Origin: CAZTTH01 sp964615975
GTDB taxonomy: Bacteria > Verrucomicrobiota > Lentisphaeria > JABSQK01 > JAJFLO01
Assembly (NCBI GenBank): GCA_964615975.1
Contig: CAZTTH010000006.1
Coordinates: 1-64,000, forward strand
Direction of reading: 5' to 3'
DNA: 64,000 nucleotides
The position numbers and the translations under genes were made by a program. A model generated the notes under the pieces. That model saw nothing but the letters and a program-made list of their open reading frames with translations, made no database searches and was not told the DNA's origin. The stretch's first letter is position 1. The number at the start of each line of letters is the position of its first letter. Below, piece after piece: positions 54,458-63,729 of this stretch.

Positions 54458-55867
54458 CTATTGCGCGATCAGATTTTTGGCCAGTTGTTTTGCCTGATAT
54501 ATACAATCGGGAATGCCGACACCACGATAGGAACTGCCGGTAAGGTATAGACCGGGAATTTTTTTTACCTGTTTCTCGATGATGTTCATCGTGTATTGAT
54601 GACCGACATCATAAATGGGATTTCCTTGTGGCCAGCGAAAAATGTGCTGAATGATTGGTCTTGCGGTAATTCCCATGATTTCATTGATCTCATTGGTGAC
54701 GATTGCAGTGATCTCGGCATCGCTGGCATCAGCCCAATCTGTCATACCATCGCCGCCAATAAATATGCGCAATAGCCTCCCATTGTGTGGCGCCCGACCG
54801 GGGAATTTATTTGAGAGCCATGACCCTCCAATTATCCGTCGTCTTTCTTGTCGCGGAACCAGAAATCCACCGCTGGCCAGTTGTGAGGATTTGGTAAATT
54901 CATCGGGCGTGAATCCCAGACAAACCAATGTTGAACTGACATGACGAAGGGAACCGAGCATTCCACTCAGAATCGGGTCAAAGGCACCGATTAATTTATC
55001 GGCAACATACGCGGGAGTCGTCATGATCAGAGTATCAAATGTCCCAATGACTCCTCTGGGAACCGCGATGATTTCATAGCCATCCTGTGCGCTGCGATTG
55101 ATGCGAATCACCCGCTGATCGAGCCATATCTGCCCTTTAATTTTTGCTGCCAAAGCCTTTATTATGCCCTGCATTCCATCCTTGTGACTAACAAATAGCG
55201 CTGGTTTGTGCTGGCCATTTTCGATTCCTTCTTCTGCTTTAGTTTCCCTGGAAACGGCTTTTATTAAACTTCCCCACACCGCTTCATGATCGAGCAGCCA
55301 GGGATAGTAGCTCTGCATACTCATTCGCTCTGGATCACCAGCATATACTCCTGCCAACAAGGGAGAAAAGATTGTTTCCATGGCTTCATTACCGAAATGC
55401 CGGGAAAAAAAATCGGCCAATGATTCGTCATGATCACTGGTTCGAGGTTTGCAAAAGCGTTCCATCACATAACGGAATTTTCCTGATGGAGAAAGTAAGG
55501 AAGTCGTCATCACCGACCTCAAGTTCCGGGAAATACCCAAATGAAACGCGGTTGGATATGGTATCAATCTGGCATTTCGCACGATGTGAAAACTTCGCGC
55601 CGCCGGATTGATGGGGACGATTTGTTCGCCCATTCCTAATTCTTGGGTTAATTCATACGCCCACGGCTTTCGCGTGATAAAGGAATCCGGCCCTCCTTCC
55701 ATGGTAAAGTCGGAGTTCACGAGGGTGAAGATTTTTCCTCCGAGACGGGGAGCTGACTCGATAAGTGTGCATTCAACTTCGCGCCCGGATTCGCGGGCAA
55801 ATTTCTCCAAATAATACATGGCGACCAAACCACTGACACCTCCACCAACTATGGCTATTTTTTTCAT
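54458..55867 (-). CDS. hemY: HemY-type protoporphyrinogen/coproporphyrinogen oxidase
   Basis: 469 residues. N-terminal FAD motif IAIVGGGVSGLVAMYYLE, then the PPOX signature TMEGGPDSFITRKPWAYELTQELG (residues about 55-80), and a C-terminal FAD-binding end GLYLTGSSYRGVGIPDCI. It oxidises protoporphyrinogen IX (or coproporphyrinogen III) with oxygen, next to last in heme synthesis. It is the last of three consecutive flavoprotein genes, 12 bases after the preceding one. No other heme genes are in the window. Confidence 0.9.
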   Translation of the reverse strand: MKKIAIVGGGVSGLVAMYYLEKFARESGREVECTLIESAPRLGGKIFTLVNSDFTMEGGPDSFITRKPWAYELTQELGMGEQIVPINPAARSFHIVRNARLIPYPTAFHLGISRNLRSVMTTSLLSPSGKFRYVMERFCKPRTSDHDESLADFFSRHFGNEAMETIFSPLLAGVYAGDPERMSMQSYYPWLLDHEAVWGSLIKAVSRETKAEEGIENGQHKPALFVSHKDGMQGIIKALAAKIKGQIWLDQRVIRINRSAQDGYEIIAVPRGVIGTFDTLIMTTPAYVADKLIGAFDPILSGMLGSLRHVSSTLVCLGFTPDEFTKSSQLASGGFLVPRQERRRIIGGSWLSNKFPGRAPHNGRLLRIFIGGDGMTDWADASDAEITAIVTNEINEIMGITARPIIQHIFRWPQGNPIYDVGHQYTMNIIEKQVKKIPGLYLTGSSYRGVGIPDCIYQAKQLAKNLIAQ

Positions 55868-55879
55868 TTTTAACCTGAA

Positions 55880-57109
55880 TTAAGTAATGTCCCGGATTAA
55901 TGCACACACATTAACGGCGGAGGAAATTGCGCCTTCGTGCAATCCATCGCCCAGGTAAGCGCCAGCATGATACGTGTGATTTTGGCCATTGGTATCGATG
56001 ACTTCATGGCGGTAGCGTATTGCCTCCACAGAGTATAATGGGGTGGAATGATTTTGCACATGTATAATCTTGGCGGAGTCCAATCGATGATTGAGATTGT
56101 AGGCAAGATGGTAGTGAAGATGGTTTGGAGGATGGATATCGCATAACCGGTTCAGATAGGCATTGTAACCGAATTCTCCCGGCTGTTCTCCCTCGAAAAG
56201 ATCAAATTCACCGAAATACCCTCCATAACGTCGGTACATGGATTCATCGGTATGAATGATGGTTTGAATCTCATTGCCCTGCCACGCGCCAAAACGGCGT
56301 CGTTCTTCATCGGTGGGATCCGCAAGCATTTTCAGGATTTGATCGGGGGTGCAGGCGAATACCAGTTTGTCGAAGGTAAAGATTTCTCCCGATGAGAGGC
56401 TGAGATATACCCCGTTTTTATCCCGGTGAATATGGTTGATGGAAGCATTACAGAAAATCCGCCCTTTGAACTGGGAGACAATTTTATCGACATAGGTGTA
56501 AACGCCGCCATTGATTCTGAACCATCGGACCCTGGCACTGGAGTGTTTTAATACTGGGATCGCGATCTCCAAGGGAAAATTATTTATCGCCTCGTATGAA
56601 ATGGAATAGGCATACATCAGGATCATTTTCATCCACTTACCATAGACACTGTCGGTAAAATAATAGGATACTGGTTGATGGTGAAATTTAGCTGAAGTGA
56701 AATCCATTTGTCGGAAGCGGAGATATTCAGGCAGCAGGCGGAATAACCGGATAAAAAAACGTATCCGGTTCCACAATGGCTCGCGCGTTATAATCAGCGA
56801 GGTCAATGATTGAAAAGCGCGGCCATTGGCGAGAAAAAGATTGCTTACTGGATTGATCCCTGCAACCTTCACTTTCAATTCTCTTAAAAGCTTCACAAAA
56901 TTGACAAAATATTCCGTTTGAAATTCAACCACCCCATTATCTAAAATCAGATGTTTGTCCAGTTTGATATTTGTGACGTTTTTATTCAGGGTGCGAATAT
57001 TGCCGCCAAGTATGGGTTGTTTTTCGAATAGCGTAACTTCGTGCTGCTTATTCAAATAATAAGCCGTTGCCATGCCTGCAGCGCCTCCGCCAACAATCGC
57101 TATTTTCAT
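55880..57109 (-). CDS. COG2907-like FAD/NAD-binding amine-oxidase-family protein
   Basis: 409 residues. FAD motif IAIVGGGAAGMATAYYLNK at the N-terminus and a C-terminal HAGAYLGDGLHEGAISSAVNV, which matches the COG2907 group (typically YAGAYWGYGFHEDGVRSAL). Elsewhere this group is linked to cyclopropane fatty-acid or related lipid modification genes, and its reaction is not settled. The ATG overlaps the stop of the CrtI-like gene by four bases. It shares an operon with two other flavin oxidoreductases. Confidence 0.75.
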   Translation of the reverse strand: MKIAIVGGGAAGMATAYYLNKQHEVTLFEKQPILGGNIRTLNKNVTNIKLDKHLILDNGVVEFQTEYFVNFVKLLRELKVKVAGINPVSNLFLANGRAFQSLTSLIITREPLWNRIRFFIRLFRLLPEYLRFRQMDFTSAKFHHQPVSYYFTDSVYGKWMKMILMYAYSISYEAINNFPLEIAIPVLKHSSARVRWFRINGGVYTYVDKIVSQFKGRIFCNASINHIHRDKNGVYLSLSSGEIFTFDKLVFACTPDQILKMLADPTDEERRRFGAWQGNEIQTIIHTDESMYRRYGGYFGEFDLFEGEQPGEFGYNAYLNRLCDIHPPNHLHYHLAYNLNHRLDSAKIIHVQNHSTPLYSVEAIRYRHEVIDTNGQNHTYHAGAYLGDGLHEGAISSAVNVCALIRDIT

Positions 57110-58674
57110 AATACAGAATCACCTGATAAATATTCATAGAGCCGGCATCCGGTGGTGAGCGCGCCACTGAATCCCGGAAAGCCTGATGATGCGTTGCAAA
57201 AATAAAAATTAGAGAATGAGGTTTCATGAGTCAGACGGTTAAAGCTCAGATTGCGCGGTGTCAGGTTAGATCCATATGAATTCCCGCAAGGACTGCGGCA
57301 AAACCATTCGTTTGTCGTCGGACTCCCAGTCATGGTAAAGACCAGATGTTTTCTAAGATTCGGGATATAGTACCGCTCCATTACCGCGATCATGGCATTA
57401 AAAACCTCATTTTTCTTTTCCTGATATTTCCATGGATCAGCAATTTTCAATTCAAGAAAACGATGATAATCAGCGACGGTAATAAATTCAAGAATTTGCT
57501 GACCTTCAGGACAATCGCTCCGATTGTCGGTGAGCAAACCTGGTGCCGTGACCGCGAAACTGGGGTGGCGATAATCGCCTTTCAGATACATGTCATCGAA
57601 GCTCAGATTTATATCGGGCAGTTCGGAATGGAACAAGTTCCAGCGGCCAAAGCCATGGCGTTGCAGATCGATCCCTTCGACCACACAATAAGCCATAAAA
57701 TTTGAAGGGGAATAATCGTAGTTAAGGTGATTGCGGACGGCGGGTGAAAATCGCTCTAAGCCGATCATTTCAGCAGCGCGGCGCGGGTCCATATTGCAGA
57801 TGATCTCAGCGGCTGAATATTCCATAATATCTGATGTGGGTATGGTTGTGCGCGGATAACCGATGTCATTACCCGCGTTGGGTGTCGCCTCGGTTATCAC
57901 ACTTTTTATGACCCGGTCAGCACAGTGAAAGCCGATGACATGCCGGTTATAAATGACTTCACCGCCATGCTCGACGATGATTTTTACCAATGAATCGATG
58001 ACATGTTCAAAATGTTTTTCCGGATAATAGGCTCCCCGACAATACCCGGTAAAGAGCGAGACCCAGGCGAGAAATGATAAATCCCGGGGTGGAAGCATGA
58101 AATCAGGCCATTGCAATGCCAGCAATGTTTGCGCAGGCAAAGGAAGTTGGCAATGATCAAAGAGATTTTGTAATGTTGCCTTGCGATAAGCCCAAAGATG
58201 TCTTAATTGATGCAGTCGCGGGATAAGAGTTGAAAACGACAAGGTTTTGGGCAAGTTTTCCAGGTCACCAGCGGTATGATTGAGAATGGTAAAGAATTCC
58301 CTGATACTTTTAGTCGCACCCGGTATCAACGTGAGTAACCGATCGATGAGCAATTGTTGATCATAAGGAATATTCAATACATACTCGGGAGTGCGCATAT
58401 GATCATATCCCAATGGGTCGAGTTCATTGAATCTGACCGCATCGCCAAGATCAAGTTTGGTGAGAATGCGATGAATGCTTTGTCCTTTGCCACAATTCCA
58501 TACGTAATGAAGTTGCGCATTGAACTTATAGTTGCCCTCCTTGAAAGTATGGGCATATCCGCCCGGAGAATAATGGGCTTCGAGAAGCACAACTTTTTTA
58601 CCAGCTTTGGCCATCAATGAACCAAAGGATAGTGCCGCCAGACCACTGCCTATAATCAAGTAATCAGTTTTCAT
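57106..58674 (-). CDS. CrtI/CrtISO/RetSat-family FAD-dependent oxidoreductase
   Basis: 522 residues. FAD motif YLIIGSGLAALSFGSLMAKAG, then VVLLEAHYSPGGYAHTF, and the C-terminal GFPGFSGALTTGCRLYEYL segment of phytoene desaturase/carotenoid isomerase/retinol saturase-like proteins. No phytoene synthase or other carotenoid gene is visible, so carotenoid is only one possible substrate. It is the first of three flavoprotein genes. Its ATG at 58674 is preceded by 377 bp with several inverted repeats. Confidence 0.82.
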   Translation of the reverse strand: MKTDYLIIGSGLAALSFGSLMAKAGKKVVLLEAHYSPGGYAHTFKEGNYKFNAQLHYVWNCGKGQSIHRILTKLDLGDAVRFNELDPLGYDHMRTPEYVLNIPYDQQLLIDRLLTLIPGATKSIREFFTILNHTAGDLENLPKTLSFSTLIPRLHQLRHLWAYRKATLQNLFDHCQLPLPAQTLLALQWPDFMLPPRDLSFLAWVSLFTGYCRGAYYPEKHFEHVIDSLVKIIVEHGGEVIYNRHVIGFHCADRVIKSVITEATPNAGNDIGYPRTTIPTSDIMEYSAAEIICNMDPRRAAEMIGLERFSPAVRNHLNYDYSPSNFMAYCVVEGIDLQRHGFGRWNLFHSELPDINLSFDDMYLKGDYRHPSFAVTAPGLLTDNRSDCPEGQQILEFITVADYHRFLELKIADPWKYQEKKNEVFNAMIAVMERYYIPNLRKHLVFTMTGSPTTNEWFCRSPCGNSYGSNLTPRNLSFNRLTHETSFSNFYFCNASSGFPGFSGALTTGCRLYEYLSGDSVL

Positions 58675-59051
58675 GGTGTGAAAGATTCATGAATGAGGTT
58701 GCGGATTAATGCCTTCGCACGCTAATACACAAAGAATAACCATCTATAATTTTCTTGTTATTATTTATTTTGACTATATTAATATCACCATTAGATGGTG
58801 TGAAAAGTTAAAAAGTGTCTAAAGACCATTGGCAATCTGGATGGTCTTAAATTCACTTCCTGATCATGCCGGTATCGTTATCCCCAGTGATGATCATCCC
58901 TCCCATAATTTGCAGGCAATGGGTTACAATTAAATCAAATATGACTATCATAACACCGTGATGCCCATGGACGGAACAAGACGGCACAGCCATGGGCTTG
59001 AGTTCACGGGGGGGGCGATTAATCTGATGTTATCGCTACAGGTTCAAGTTA
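58675..59051. promoter_or_regulatory. 377-bp divergent region with four perfect inverted repeats
   Basis: Between the minus-strand flavoprotein operon and the plus-strand histidine kinase. Inverted repeats: CACCAT-N3-ATGGTG (58786-58800), AAGACCAT-N11-ATGGTCTT (58822-58848), TGATCAT-N22-ATGATCA (58861-58896) and GCCCATGG-N19-CCATGGGC (58963-58997). None is followed by a T run, so they are not ordinary terminators. Operators or a structured leader are possible. Confidence 0.35.
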
Positions 59052-61205
59052 TTGGTTAATATTCCTATGATAATCCCGCCAGACACATCTGATGAAATCG
59101 AACGCATCGCTGAGTTGCGCCGGTATGATCTTCTCGATACTCCTTCTGAGACTGAGTTTGATGATATTACGAAATTGGCCGCCTATATATGTCAAACACC
59201 AATAGCCATTATTACCTTGGTCGATTCCGATCGCCAATGGTTTAAGAGCAAGATCGGATTGGATGCAGAACAAACTTCGCGGAGTGTTTCCTTTTGCGGC
59301 CATGCCATTCATCAGCGGGAAGTTTTCGAAATAACCAATGCGATCGAGGACGAGCGTTTTCATGACAACCCACTGGTTATTGGTGATCCGAATATTCGTT
59401 TTTATGCCGGCGCGCCATTGGTGACCTTCGATGATCACGCCCTGGGTACGCTTTGTGTGATCGACAATGCCCCCAGGCATTTGACCGAGGATCAGCGGGA
59501 TGCCTTGACACGTCTCAGTCGTCAGGTAATCCGCCAGTGCGAATTGAGATTGGCAAGCCGGCAGCTTAAGGAGCATTCGGAGGCTCGGTTTCGCAACCTT
59601 TTTGAATTCGCTCCAGACGCTTTATTGATGACTGATATCAATGGCAGAATCGCCATGGTCAACCAGCAAACTGAAACCATATTCGGATGGAGGCGCGGCG
59701 AACTCATTGGTCTCTCAATAAATCAGCTTGTGCTTAACTATCAGCACATTGTCCAGTGGGAATCCCGCCTGAAGGATTTTTCGCATGGAAACTTTCATAT
59801 CCCCAATGAACGAAATCAGGGCTTGATGGCGTTAAATAAGAACGGTATCCAATTTCCTGTCGACATCAGCTGGGGGCCCATAGAAATGAATGCTTCCACG
59901 ATGGTTCTTGTGGCGGTGCGTGATATCTCGGCGACTAAAAAGAATGAATCCCTATTGCAGCGTCAGCGTCAATTAGCTCAACTGCGTGCGGACATTGGCG
60001 CGATTTTCATGAACCAGAAAAACCTGAATGCTCTTATTCAGGAATGTGCTGAAACTGTCGTACAGCATCTCAATGCGGCATCCGCGCATATCTGGTTGAT
60101 TGATGAAAGAGAAGGCAAACTGATGTTATCAACCAATGTTGGAATCAGCTTATCTGCCCACAATACCTTCGAACAGGTACCGGCTGACATGCTCCAAAAA
60201 TGGGGTGAGATGTTATCAAGCCAAAAAACACAACTTACAAATGATCTCATCAATGATTTAATTCAAGGTGACCGGGACTGGATAAGGAATCAATACTTGC
60301 TGGGATTTGCCGGATTTCCGCTGTTGGTCGGTGACCATTTGCTTGGCGGGATGACCATTTATGCGCGCCACCCTTTTTCCAACGAAATTCTCGTCGATCT
60401 TAATACCGTTGCGGCGTCAATTTCCAGCAATGTGGCGCGTCTTATTGCTGAAGAGAAGCTTCGAGTTCTCAATGTCAACCTTGAACAGAAAATCGTACTT
60501 CGCACTCAGGAAATCAAGCAGGCTAACGTGGAACTTAGCGAGTTTGCCCATGTGGTTTCACATGATCTGAAAGCTCCGTTGCGCGGAATCGCGTCGCTGG
60601 CGGGCTGGCTGGCTACCGATTACGCGGATAAATTTGATGAAGATGGCCGCAAACTCATAACTCTAATCACTGCCCGGGTGAATCGTCTGGATAATTTGAT
60701 CAATGGCATACTGGCGTATTCACGAGCAGGTCGAAGTCGTGAAGACCGACTAGAGGTTGACCTGGATCTAATCGCTCGCAATGTGGTCGAACTGCTAGCG
60801 CCGCCGCCGCATATAAGATTCATTTTTGACGCGAAATTACCTACCGTGTTATTCGAGCCCACCAAGGCACAGCAGGTATTTCAAAACCTGTTCAGTAATG
60901 CCATTAAATTCATGGATAAACCTGAGGGTATCATCCGCATTCGATGCGATGCTGAGGATAATCATTGGCATATTTGCATAACTGACAATGGTCCGGGGAT
61001 TGAAGCCAAATATTTTGAACGTATTTTTCAATTATTTCAGACCCTTATTCCCAGGGATCAAGTGGAAAGTACCGGAGTGGGATTGGCATTGGTAAAAAAA
61101 ATAATTGAACAGGTGGGCGGCCGCATCTGGGTCGAATCCATACCGGGGGAAGGCGCCGCTTTCCATTTTGTCCTACCGCAAATTATTTCGCATTATCAAA
61201 TTTAA
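59052..61205 (+). CDS. Soluble GAF-PAS-GAF histidine kinase
   Basis: 717 residues from TTG 59052 (ATG 59067 is an alternative). No membrane helices. Domains in order: GAF (about 25-165), PAS (about 180-300, RFRNLFEFAPDALLMTDING), second GAF (about 310-455), coiled linker, HisKA with His504 in VVSHDLKAPLRG, and HATPase (N box FQNLFSNAIKF, G1 DNGPGI). It resembles phytochrome-type kinases in the HisKA region, but no bilin-binding Cys or PHY domain is recognised. It is followed after 17 bases by an Rcp1-like regulator, its likely phosphoacceptor. Confidence 0.92.
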   Translation: MVNIPMIIPPDTSDEIERIAELRRYDLLDTPSETEFDDITKLAAYICQTPIAIITLVDSDRQWFKSKIGLDAEQTSRSVSFCGHAIHQREVFEITNAIEDERFHDNPLVIGDPNIRFYAGAPLVTFDDHALGTLCVIDNAPRHLTEDQRDALTRLSRQVIRQCELRLASRQLKEHSEARFRNLFEFAPDALLMTDINGRIAMVNQQTETIFGWRRGELIGLSINQLVLNYQHIVQWESRLKDFSHGNFHIPNERNQGLMALNKNGIQFPVDISWGPIEMNASTMVLVAVRDISATKKNESLLQRQRQLAQLRADIGAIFMNQKNLNALIQECAETVVQHLNAASAHIWLIDEREGKLMLSTNVGISLSAHNTFEQVPADMLQKWGEMLSSQKTQLTNDLINDLIQGDRDWIRNQYLLGFAGFPLLVGDHLLGGMTIYARHPFSNEILVDLNTVAASISSNVARLIAEEKLRVLNVNLEQKIVLRTQEIKQANVELSEFAHVVSHDLKAPLRGIASLAGWLATDYADKFDEDGRKLITLITARVNRLDNLINGILAYSRAGRSREDRLEVDLDLIARNVVELLAPPPHIRFIFDAKLPTVLFEPTKAQQVFQNLFSNAIKFMDKPEGIIRIRCDAEDNHWHICITDNGPGIEAKYFERIFQLFQTLIPRDQVESTGVGLALVKKIIEQVGGRIWVESIPGEGAAFHFVLPQIISHYQI

Positions 61206-61222
61206 TTTTACTGGTAGATGAC

Positions 61223-61636
61223 ATGAACGCTGCTCAATCCATATTATTGGTTGAAGATGATCAGGTCGATGCCATGACGGTGAAACGGGCGTTAAAACAA
61301 CTGGCAACCCAAAATCCTCTTTATCATGTGACTGATGGCGAAATAGCGCTTGAGTTTCTCCGTGATCCCGCCAATAAACGACCAGGTCTTATTCTGCTCG
61401 ATCTCAATATGCCGCGCATGAATGGTATTGAATTCCTTACTCATATTAAAGCCGACTCGATTCTCAAGATAATTCCGGTAGTTGTTCTCACTACCTCCCG
61501 TGAAGATGCCGACCGGTTTAACAGCTTTGAACGCTTTGTGGCGGGTTATATGATCAAACCGGTGAATTACGATCAATTTGTCGAAATCATGCGAATTATT
61601 ACGGATTATTGGATTACCAGTGAACCAACAACGTAA
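61223..61636 (+). CDS. Rcp1-like single-domain response regulator
   Basis: 137 residues. Receiver fold: acidic pair in LLVEDDQVDAM, phosphoacceptor Asp60 in LILLDLNMPRMNG, Thr in VVLTTS, and Lys in YMIKPVNYDQF. The sequence type (ALKQLATQNPLYHVTDGEIALEFLR) is that of the Rcp1 group partnered with phytochrome-like kinases. There is no output domain. It lies between the kinase and a second receiver protein and may shuttle phosphoryl groups. Confidence 0.94.
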   Translation: MNAAQSILLVEDDQVDAMTVKRALKQLATQNPLYHVTDGEIALEFLRDPANKRPGLILLDLNMPRMNGIEFLTHIKADSILKIIPVVVLTTSREDADRFNSFERFVAGYMIKPVNYDQFVEIMRIITDYWITSEPTT

Positions 61637-61659
61637 CCATTATTAAGGAAGACACGATA

Positions 61660-62682
61660 ATGAAAAATAATATTTCCATACTGCTTATTGAAGATGACGT
61701 AGTTGATCAGATGGCATTGATTGAAATGATTAAAAAACAAGATTTGCCTTATGCATTGGATTATGCCAAGTCTGTTGAAGAAGCCCGGCTCAAGCTCACA
61801 TCCGGCACCTACGATGTCATTATAAGTGATTATAAACTAGCCGATGGAACGGCGTTCGATTTTTTTGATCTATTGCTTGACAAGCTAGTCATTTTCACTA
61901 CGGGCAGCGGCGATGAGGAAACCGCGGCACGGGCGCTGTCATTGGGAGTGCGCGATTACCTGATCAAGGATCCAGAGCGTAATTATCTCAAATTGCTATC
62001 CCACCGGGTGGATATCGCATTGCGGCAATGGAACTCCGAGTTGCAATTAAGAGAGAGTGAACAGCGTTATCGCGATCTGGTCGAAAATACGACTGATTTT
62101 ATCATCATACTTGATCTCGATGGCAAGATAATTTATGCGAATAACGCCTGGCTGAAGTCACTGGGGTTCAGTCATGAAGAAATGATTGGCAAAAGTATAC
62201 TTAAATTTATTCAACCGGATCATCGTCAGTATTGGGTGATTATGATCCGGCAAGTGATAAATGGACAACAGATGAACGAGATCGAAGTCGGGTTGCGTGC
62301 CAAGGATGGGCACATCATTCATGCCGAGGGCAATGCCAACAGCCGCATAAATCACTCAGAACCCAAATGCATCCGCATTATTTTAAGGGATCTAACCTCA
62401 CGGGTTAAACATGAGTCGGAACGCGACAAACTTCTTAATGATTTACAACAGGCGCAGAATACAGTGAAGTCAATGAGTAAATTGATGCCGATCTGTTCAT
62501 GGTGCAGGAAAGTACGTGACGATAAGGGTTATTGGGAAAGTGTCGAACATTTCTTTTCCAAACGCGAGGGCTTCGAGTGGACCCATGGTATTTGTCCGGA
62601 TTGTGAAAAATCGGTACGCGATGAAATTACCAGGCATACTGCTTCGGAATACAATCTCCCGGCGATCCCTGCGGATGATTAA
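61660..62682 (+). CDS. Response regulator with PAS domain and C-terminal double-CxxC domain
   Basis: 340 residues. Receiver (1-120) with Asp57 in IISDYKLADG, then a PAS domain (about 130-250, YRDLVENTTDFIIILDLDGKI). A short coil and a C-terminal domain follow, with Cys279/Cys282 (PICSWCRKVRDDKGYW) and Cys312/Cys315 (HGICPDC). This tail recurs in sensory proteins of many bacteria and looks like a metal or redox site; its role is not established. No kinase or DNA-binding output is present. It starts 23 bases after the Rcp1-like gene, so the three form one signalling operon. Confidence 0.88.
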   Translation: MKNNISILLIEDDVVDQMALIEMIKKQDLPYALDYAKSVEEARLKLTSGTYDVIISDYKLADGTAFDFFDLLLDKLVIFTTGSGDEETAARALSLGVRDYLIKDPERNYLKLLSHRVDIALRQWNSELQLRESEQRYRDLVENTTDFIIILDLDGKIIYANNAWLKSLGFSHEEMIGKSILKFIQPDHRQYWVIMIRQVINGQQMNEIEVGLRAKDGHIIHAEGNANSRINHSEPKCIRIILRDLTSRVKHESERDKLLNDLQQAQNTVKSMSKLMPICSWCRKVRDDKGYWESVEHFFSKREGFEWTHGICPDCEKSVRDEITRHTASEYNLPAIPADD

Positions 62683-62766
62683 CCCGTGAAGGATTTGAAA
62701 AAATTCGACACTTAGTGTTCCGCGCTTGAGCTTATTAAAACAGTGTTTTAAGGATAACAACCCACC

Positions 62767-63687
62767 ATGGATTATTTCCTTGAAATTGCCGGTCAAATGG
62801 GTATTTATGTGTTATTGGCCATGTCCCTGAATGTGATCTGCGGGTTGACGGGATTGCTGCAGTTGGGACATGCTGGTTTTTTTGCGGTCGGAGCTTATGT
62901 CTCAGGGTTGATTACGATCTATCATTTCACCCCGCATTTGGGCTATTTGAATTATGCCGCTGGCGCGATCGGGGCGATAGTTGCCGCCAGTATATGCGCA
63001 TTGCTTATTGGCATCCCCTGTTTACGTTTGCGTGGGGACTACCTGGCGATCGCGACCTTGGGATTTGGGGAAATCGTCCGCATCGTCCTCAACAATCTGA
63101 TTTTTCCCGGGTGTGAGCTTTCTTATGACGAGCCCTTTGGTGGCGCCACGGGCATAGAACTGCCGCTGGAAGCTGATTTCGCGCATTGGTGGTTTATCTG
63201 GCTGCATGTATTGATTCTCTATGGTCTTTTTCTTAATATCAAAAATTCCGCAGTCGGGAGGGCGTTTATGGCAATTCGCGAGGATGAAATTGCGGCCCGC
63301 ACCATGGGTATCAATGTTCCATTTTATAAAATTCTCTCCTTTGTCATCTGCGCGGCAGGAGCGGGATTGGCAGGGAGTTTATTCGCCTACAATCAAATCA
63401 GTTTATCCCCCAATGATTTTACGCTGTTGCGTACCATAGAAATTTTGCTGATGGTTGTCCTGGGTGGTTTGGGATCGTTTACCGGGTCAGTGACGGCAGC
63501 GATACTGCTGGTCGCGATCCCTGAATTCCTGCGTTTCGCGCCACGGATTGGGGGGATCGCCCTGGCTGAACACCGCCAATTGATATTTGCCGCATTACTC
63601 ATTTTGCTGATTCGCTTTGTTCCCAATGGATTGTTTGGAACCAGGGAATTAGGCGACCTGTTTCGGCGTACCGCATCCAGTCAATAA
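62767..63687 (+). CDS. livM: Branched-chain amino acid ABC transporter permease LivM
   Basis: 306 residues, about nine membrane helices. Family motifs are AMSLNVICGLTGLLQLGHAGFFAVGAY, YLAIATLGFGEIVRIVLNNL and the EAA-like loop FMAIREDEIAARTMGINV. It forms the inner-membrane channel for Leu/Ile/Val or related amides together with LivH. AAGGA precedes the ATG at suitable spacing. The ATPase gene livG follows after 42 bases. The usual upstream partner livH is not adjacent; the gene before is a response regulator. Confidence 0.95.
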   Translation: MDYFLEIAGQMGIYVLLAMSLNVICGLTGLLQLGHAGFFAVGAYVSGLITIYHFTPHLGYLNYAAGAIGAIVAASICALLIGIPCLRLRGDYLAIATLGFGEIVRIVLNNLIFPGCELSYDEPFGGATGIELPLEADFAHWWFIWLHVLILYGLFLNIKNSAVGRAFMAIREDEIAARTMGINVPFYKILSFVICAAGAGLAGSLFAYNQISLSPNDFTLLRTIEILLMVVLGGLGSFTGSVTAAILLVAIPEFLRFAPRIGGIALAEHRQLIFAALLILLIRFVPNGLFGTRELGDLFRRTASSQ

Positions 63688-63729
63688 ATCAGAACAGTTA
63701 TCCCATCGATTGATTTTGCCACCGACATT

